NCBI GenBank assembly: GCA_963933205.1
Contig: CAWVTK010000068.1
Location: 1-9,966 of the forward strand
Source: UBA6772 sp963933205
GTDB taxonomy: Bacteria; Bacteroidota; Bacteroidia; Flavobacteriales; UBA7430
Length of the DNA: 9,966 nucleotides
Direction of reading: 5' to 3'
Each line of letters opens with the position of its first letter. Position 1 is the stretch's first letter. The notes beneath the pieces were generated by a model. It saw nothing but the letters and a program-made list of their open reading frames with translations. It was not told where the DNA came from and ran no database searches. Positions 7,396 through 9,966 of the stretch are shown one piece after another. The position numbers and the translations under genes were made by a program.

Positions 7396-8022
7396 TTATA
7401 TTCTTTTAAACAAAGCTTTGTAATAGCCCTCTATTCTTGTTTTATTTTGGTCTGATATTTCATTCATATGTTTCGTAATATCTGTTATCGCCCTACTTTT
7501 ATGACTGATGTAATAAATTGAAAATCTCACATTATAATCAATGAAAATAGCATTGTTTTTTTCATCTATTATACATTTGTTCTCAATATTTATTTTTTCT
7601 TTTATGTTATACTTTTTTTTTAAAAGTTTAATTATTCTTTCTTTATTTTCTAAATGTGAAAAAGTATAGCTGTAAAAAAACAAATGATTTTGATGTATAT
7701 GAAATTCTATTTTAGCTTTGAATTTACCTAAATGTTTTCTGTAATAAAGTACTTTTATATTTAAATCATTCAGTTTTATTACATCATAATTTGGCTCACC
7801 ATGCAATCCAATAATATCTTTTATTTTTGTTTCAACTATATTTACAGAACTTACAACGTTTATCTGAGTACTTGATCTTATTACTTTTTTTTTTGACATT
7901 ATAGCCAGCAACTCCCTATAAAAAAAGCCGTTACTATACTTGTCTTTTAACGACTCGTAGTGATAGTCTTGAGCATATTTTTTAATTTTATTTTTCCAAT
8001 ATTGGGGGTTTAATAGTTTCAT
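7396..8022 (-). CDS. Hypothetical protein, orphan, AT-rich and lysine/isoleucine/asparagine-rich
   Basis: I do not recognise this 208-residue protein. It has no signal peptide, no clear membrane span and no cysteine pattern. The N-terminal 45 residues are basic and aromatic-rich (NPQYWKNKIKKYAQDYHY, then FFYRELLAIMSKKK). The middle (about 70-185) alternates short hydrophobic strands with charged turns (DLNIKVLYYRK, KAKIEFHIHQNHLFFYSYTF, NAIFIDYNVRFSIYYISHKS). This suggests a mixed alpha/beta cytoplasmic domain. Base composition is plainly more AT-rich than rpoC or the flanking genes and codons are A/T-ending almost throughout, which may mean recent acquisition or weak constraint. It is very probably a real gene: a full-consensus promoter lies 28 bases before its ATG and the frame is uninterrupted. 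It is divergent from the secreted DUF3105 protein. There is no basis for a function. Confidence 0.7.
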   Translation of the reverse strand: MKLLNPQYWKNKIKKYAQDYHYESLKDKYSNGFFYRELLAIMSKKKVIRSSTQINVVSSVNIVETKIKDIIGLHGEPNYDVIKLNDLNIKVLYYRKHLGKFKAKIEFHIHQNHLFFYSYTFSHLENKERIIKLLKKKYNIKEKINIENKCIIDEKNNAIFIDYNVRFSIYYISHKSRAITDITKHMNEISDQNKTRIEGYYKALFKRI

Positions 8023-8050
8023 TTTGCAGTAAATTGTTTAAATGATAGTA

Positions 8051-8083
8051 CAAATATACATATTTTGTTTTATTGATTATCAA
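8051..8083 (-). promoter_or_regulatory. Promoter of the orphan gene, with palindrome at the -33 element
   Basis: On the minus strand a TTG -33 element (8081-8083) is separated by 22 bases from TATATTTG (8051-8058), an exact match to the Bacteroidota TTG-N17-23-TAnnTTTG promoter. The box ends 28 bases before the ATG at 8022. A perfect 13-base palindrome, ATTGAT-T-ATCAAT (8072-8084), covers the -33 element and could be an operator. It is not an FNR/CRP site, since the half-sites are one base apart instead of four to six. Confidence 0.65.
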
Positions 8084-8215
8084 TGTTTTTAATCTTATTT
8101 ATGTCTGGTATTTCTTCTAAGATTTTAATCAGATACTGCCTTGTTTCTTAGTTTGCATTTTAATCTTAATGTATAAATCAGGTGTGAATTAATATTTAAA
8201 AAACCAGTAATTGTT

Positions 8216-8223
8216 TATATTTG
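8216..8223 (+). promoter_or_regulatory. -7 promoter box of the secreted DUF3105 protein gene
   Basis: TATATTTG is an exact TAnnTTTG match and ends 32 bases before the ATG at 8256. No TTG lies 17-23 bases upstream. The box lies inside the longer open frame that begins with a TTG at 8211, so transcription should start downstream of that codon. This argues for the ATG at 8256. Confidence 0.55.
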
Positions 8224-8255
8224 GTATCTACAACTGTTTTATTCAAATTTTGGTT

Positions 8256-9878
8256 ATGAAAAAGCTTCTCTTTTCTTTGTTTTTTATTCTAGGCAATTAC
8301 CACATTCAAGCTCAGTGCGGTGAAGTTGGTGTTCAATTAATTGTATCCAATCAAACCCAATTAGATGAGCTTAGTTCCTGCGAATTGTTTAGTGGAGATT
8401 TAATAATTAGCTCTGCTAATATTACAAATTTAGATGCATTGTCTCAATTGTCCATAGTTGTTGGAAGTTTCTACTTAATTAATACGTTAGTTAGTGATTT
8501 GAATCCTTTGTCTTCTTTGAACAGTGCATATCAAATTTTAATACAGGGCAATACAGGTCTTACTTCTTGTTGTGCTTTTATTCAATTCAATACAGCTATA
8601 GAGCTGGGAAGTGTTTTAAACTTAGCAATATCCAACAATGGAGCTTTTTGCGACGATGAAAATTCTGTTATGCTCGAATGCTTAGGCTTTATAGAAGGGT
8701 GTACAGATACAGTTGCTCTAAATTTCAACGAACTTGCTTCGGTAGACGATGGCTCTTGCGCGTACTTTTGTCCGGAATCGGTAAACGATATGCAAGATTA
8801 TTCATGTAAAGACAGTGCTTATCCAGAGAATTGTGAAGCGATTGTAACCAATATTCCGAGCAGTGGAGCTGGACATTACAATAACCCAATTGGTTTGTGC
8901 TACGATCAAAACCCTCCCTCGTCTGGCCCGCACAGATCTATGTGGGGGCGGTGGGGAGAATACGAGTACATGCCACCACAACGCTATATTCATAACTTAG
9001 AACACGGTGGTATTGCCTTTTTATACAATCCTTGCGCTAGTCCAGATATAATTGAATCTCTTCGATTACTTGCGTGTTCTTTTGCCGACGATGATGGCGG
9101 TCCTTTTAGATGGGTTATGACTCCTTATGTAGATTTGCCTACAAACATTGCGGTAATTGCTTGGGAATGGTCTTATTCTAATAATTGTTTCGAAGAATCT
9201 AGTATAAACTCTTTTATAGATGAACATTATAGAAACGCTCCAGAAGATTTCTACTACAATGGAAGCTATGATACATTGTATTTAGGAAAGTGCGAGGCAT
9301 ATGGATGTAACGATCCAGCTGCTTTAAATTTCGAATCTACAAGTTTACTTGACAATGGGTCTTGTTTTTATCCTATTATAGACAGTCAATTGGTTTCGTT
9401 TGTAGCAGGTTGGTCTTTGTTTTCTACCTACATAGAACCTCAATACATGTCCATGGATTCTGTTTTTCAGCCAATTATCGATCAAACCATTATTGTGAAG
9501 AACAATACAGGTGAAGCCTTTTTACCTGTTTGGAATATGGATATGGATATGGAAAACGGCCAAGGGTATCAATCTAAATTAACCGAAGCGTCTGAAATAT
9601 ATATACAAGGAACTCAAATACAACCCGAGTTAAATCCAATTAATTTAAATGCAGGATGGAACATAATAGCTTATTTAAGAGAAGAGCCTGCAGATTGCAT
9701 TATGGTTTTTGACGATATAGTAACGCAAATTACGATTGTAAAAGATGGACTCGGTAATGTTTACCTGCCCGAATGGGGTTTCGATAACATTAACCAAATG
9801 TCTGCTGGTAAAGGGTATCAGGTAAAAGCATTGAATTCAGCTACTTTACTATATCTAGCGAATGATGAGGAATATTAG
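8256..9878 (+). CDS. Secreted multidomain protein with DUF3105, leucine-rich L-domain-like region and tandem C-terminal modules
   Basis: The 540-residue protein starts with a clear signal peptide (MKKLLFSLFFILG..., cleavage after IQA, about residue 19), so it is exported. Residues about 28-143 look like a leucine-rich receptor-L-type region (SANITNLDALSQLSIVVGSF; LIQGNTGLTSC). Residues 148-169 and 350-371 are two copies of a GC[TN]D..ALNF......D[DN]GSC repeat, known from Bacteroidota surface proteins. Between them, about 203-330, is DUF3105, shown by NPPSSGPH, WGRWGEY, HNLEHGG and IAWEW. Two roughly 70-residue modules follow (382-453 and 463-534), each with GW, I.IVK..G..[YF]LP.W and G.GYQ.K. 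The protein is cysteine-rich, fitting disulfides outside the cytoplasm. It ends right after the second module with no recognised type IX sorting domain. The frame is open from a TTG at 8211, but the ATG at 8256 gives the signal peptide at the start and fits the promoter. Function is unknown. It uses TAG as stop. Confidence 0.88.
   Translation: MKKLLFSLFFILGNYHIQAQCGEVGVQLIVSNQTQLDELSSCELFSGDLIISSANITNLDALSQLSIVVGSFYLINTLVSDLNPLSSLNSAYQILIQGNTGLTSCCAFIQFNTAIELGSVLNLAISNNGAFCDDENSVMLECLGFIEGCTDTVALNFNELASVDDGSCAYFCPESVNDMQDYSCKDSAYPENCEAIVTNIPSSGAGHYNNPIGLCYDQNPPSSGPHRSMWGRWGEYEYMPPQRYIHNLEHGGIAFLYNPCASPDIIESLRLLACSFADDDGGPFRWVMTPYVDLPTNIAVIAWEWSYSNNCFEESSINSFIDEHYRNAPEDFYYNGSYDTLYLGKCEAYGCNDPAALNFESTSLLDNGSCFYPIIDSQLVSFVAGWSLFSTYIEPQYMSMDSVFQPIIDQTIIVKNNTGEAFLPVWNMDMDMENGQGYQSKLTEASEIYIQGTQIQPELNPINLNAGWNIIAYLREEPADCIMVFDDIVTQITIVKDGLGNVYLPEWGFDNINQMSAGKGYQVKALNSATLLYLANDEEY
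8697..8762 (+). repeat. GCTD...DDGSC repeat, copy 1 (coding)
   Basis: This 22-residue cysteine-flanked repeat begins GCTD and ends DDGSC. It is matched by copy 2 at 9303-9368, which begins GCND and ends DNGSC, and both contain ALNF. The copies bracket the DUF3105 domain, so they probably act as structured linkers. Repeats of this type are common in secreted Flavobacteriales proteins. Confidence 0.8.
9303..9368 (+). repeat. GCND...DNGSC repeat, copy 2 (coding)
   Basis: This is the second copy of the repeat at 8697-8762, with the same length, two cysteines at the same positions and the shared ALNF. It joins the DUF3105 domain to the C-terminal modules. Confidence 0.8.
9399..9857 (+). repeat. 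Two tandem GW...LP.W...GYQ modules (coding)
   Basis: Module 1 is 9399-9614 and module 2 is 9642-9857. They align without large gaps: AGWSLFSTYI with AGWNIIAYLR, TIIVKNNTGEAFLPVW with TIVKDGLGNVYLPEW, GQGYQSK with GKGYQVK. The protein copies have diverged well and the DNA is not near-identical, so this is an old duplication. The modules look like small beta domains and may mediate surface attachment or binding, which is inference. Confidence 0.75.
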
Positions 9879-9966
9879 CGTTTATGCGCTCTAAGGTTTT
9901 TGCATCTATAGCATGACCTCCTTCATAACTCAGCCATTTAGCATTTAAATTTGTTACCTCTAATTT
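9841..9966 (-). CDS. C-terminal end of a probable alpha/beta hydrolase (phospholipase/carboxylesterase type), cut by window
   Basis: The minus strand is open from the window edge to a TAG at 9841-9843, giving 41 residues. The segment LNAKWLSYEGGHAIDAKTL resembles the C-terminal end of phospholipase/carboxylesterase-family alpha/beta hydrolases. There a strand is followed by [YF].GGH with the catalytic histidine, then a final helix (here TLERINANI). Nucleophile and acid residues would lie outside the window. The last 12 codons overlap the 3' end of the convergent secreted-protein gene by 38 bases. The tail after NANI may not be conserved. The hydrolase call rests on one short motif, so it is moderate. 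Confidence 0.55.
   Translation of the reverse strand, partial: KLEVTNLNAKWLSYEGGHAIDAKTLERINANIPHHSLDIVK

Noticed and set aside
1..9966. Mobile element, phage, CRISPR or toxin-antitoxin system
   Set aside because: No transposase, integrase, terminal repeats, spaced direct repeats or paired small genes are seen. The AT-rich orphan gene alone does not show a mobile element.

Overview
The window looks like chromosomal DNA from a Bacteroidota bacterium, most likely of the order Flavobacteriales. The evidence is a low-GC rpoC followed at once by a DUF3467 gene (a typical Bacteroidota pair), TAnnTTTG-type promoter boxes with little Shine-Dalgarno signal, and a secreted protein built from 'GCTD...DDGSC' repeats and 'GW...LP.W...GYQ' modules common in that group. 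I see no insertion sequence, CRISPR array, tRNA, rRNA or phage gene.

Layout. (1) 1-4447, plus strand: the 3' ~95% of rpoC, overlapping a DUF3467 gene by one base and closed by a strong intrinsic terminator (4454-4484). (2) 4663-7074, minus strand: an arsenate-reductase-like low-molecular-weight phosphatase, then an NAD(P)-binding oxidoreductase gene broken by two in-frame TAG codons, then a CDP-alcohol phosphatidyltransferase. (3) 7396-8022, minus strand: an AT-rich orphan gene of unknown function. (4) 8256-9878, plus strand: a 540-residue secreted multidomain protein containing DUF3105. (5) 9841-9966, minus strand: the C-terminal end of a probable alpha/beta hydrolase, overlapping the previous gene tail to tail.

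The genes do not form one obvious pathway. rpoC-DUF3467 is a conserved housekeeping pair. The rest is a patchwork of mostly independently promoted genes. Three genes (7074, 8022 and 8256 starts) have a TAnnTTTG-like -7 box 28-32 bases before the chosen ATG. This supports shortening two of the start sites from the longest open frame. Small inverted repeats overlap or adjoin the promoter region of three minus-strand genes and may be operators.

I found no convincing new biological system. The points most worth checking are the doubly amber-interrupted but otherwise intact oxidoreductase, the architecture of the DUF3105 protein, the palindrome over the arsenate-reductase-like promoter, and the orphan gene.
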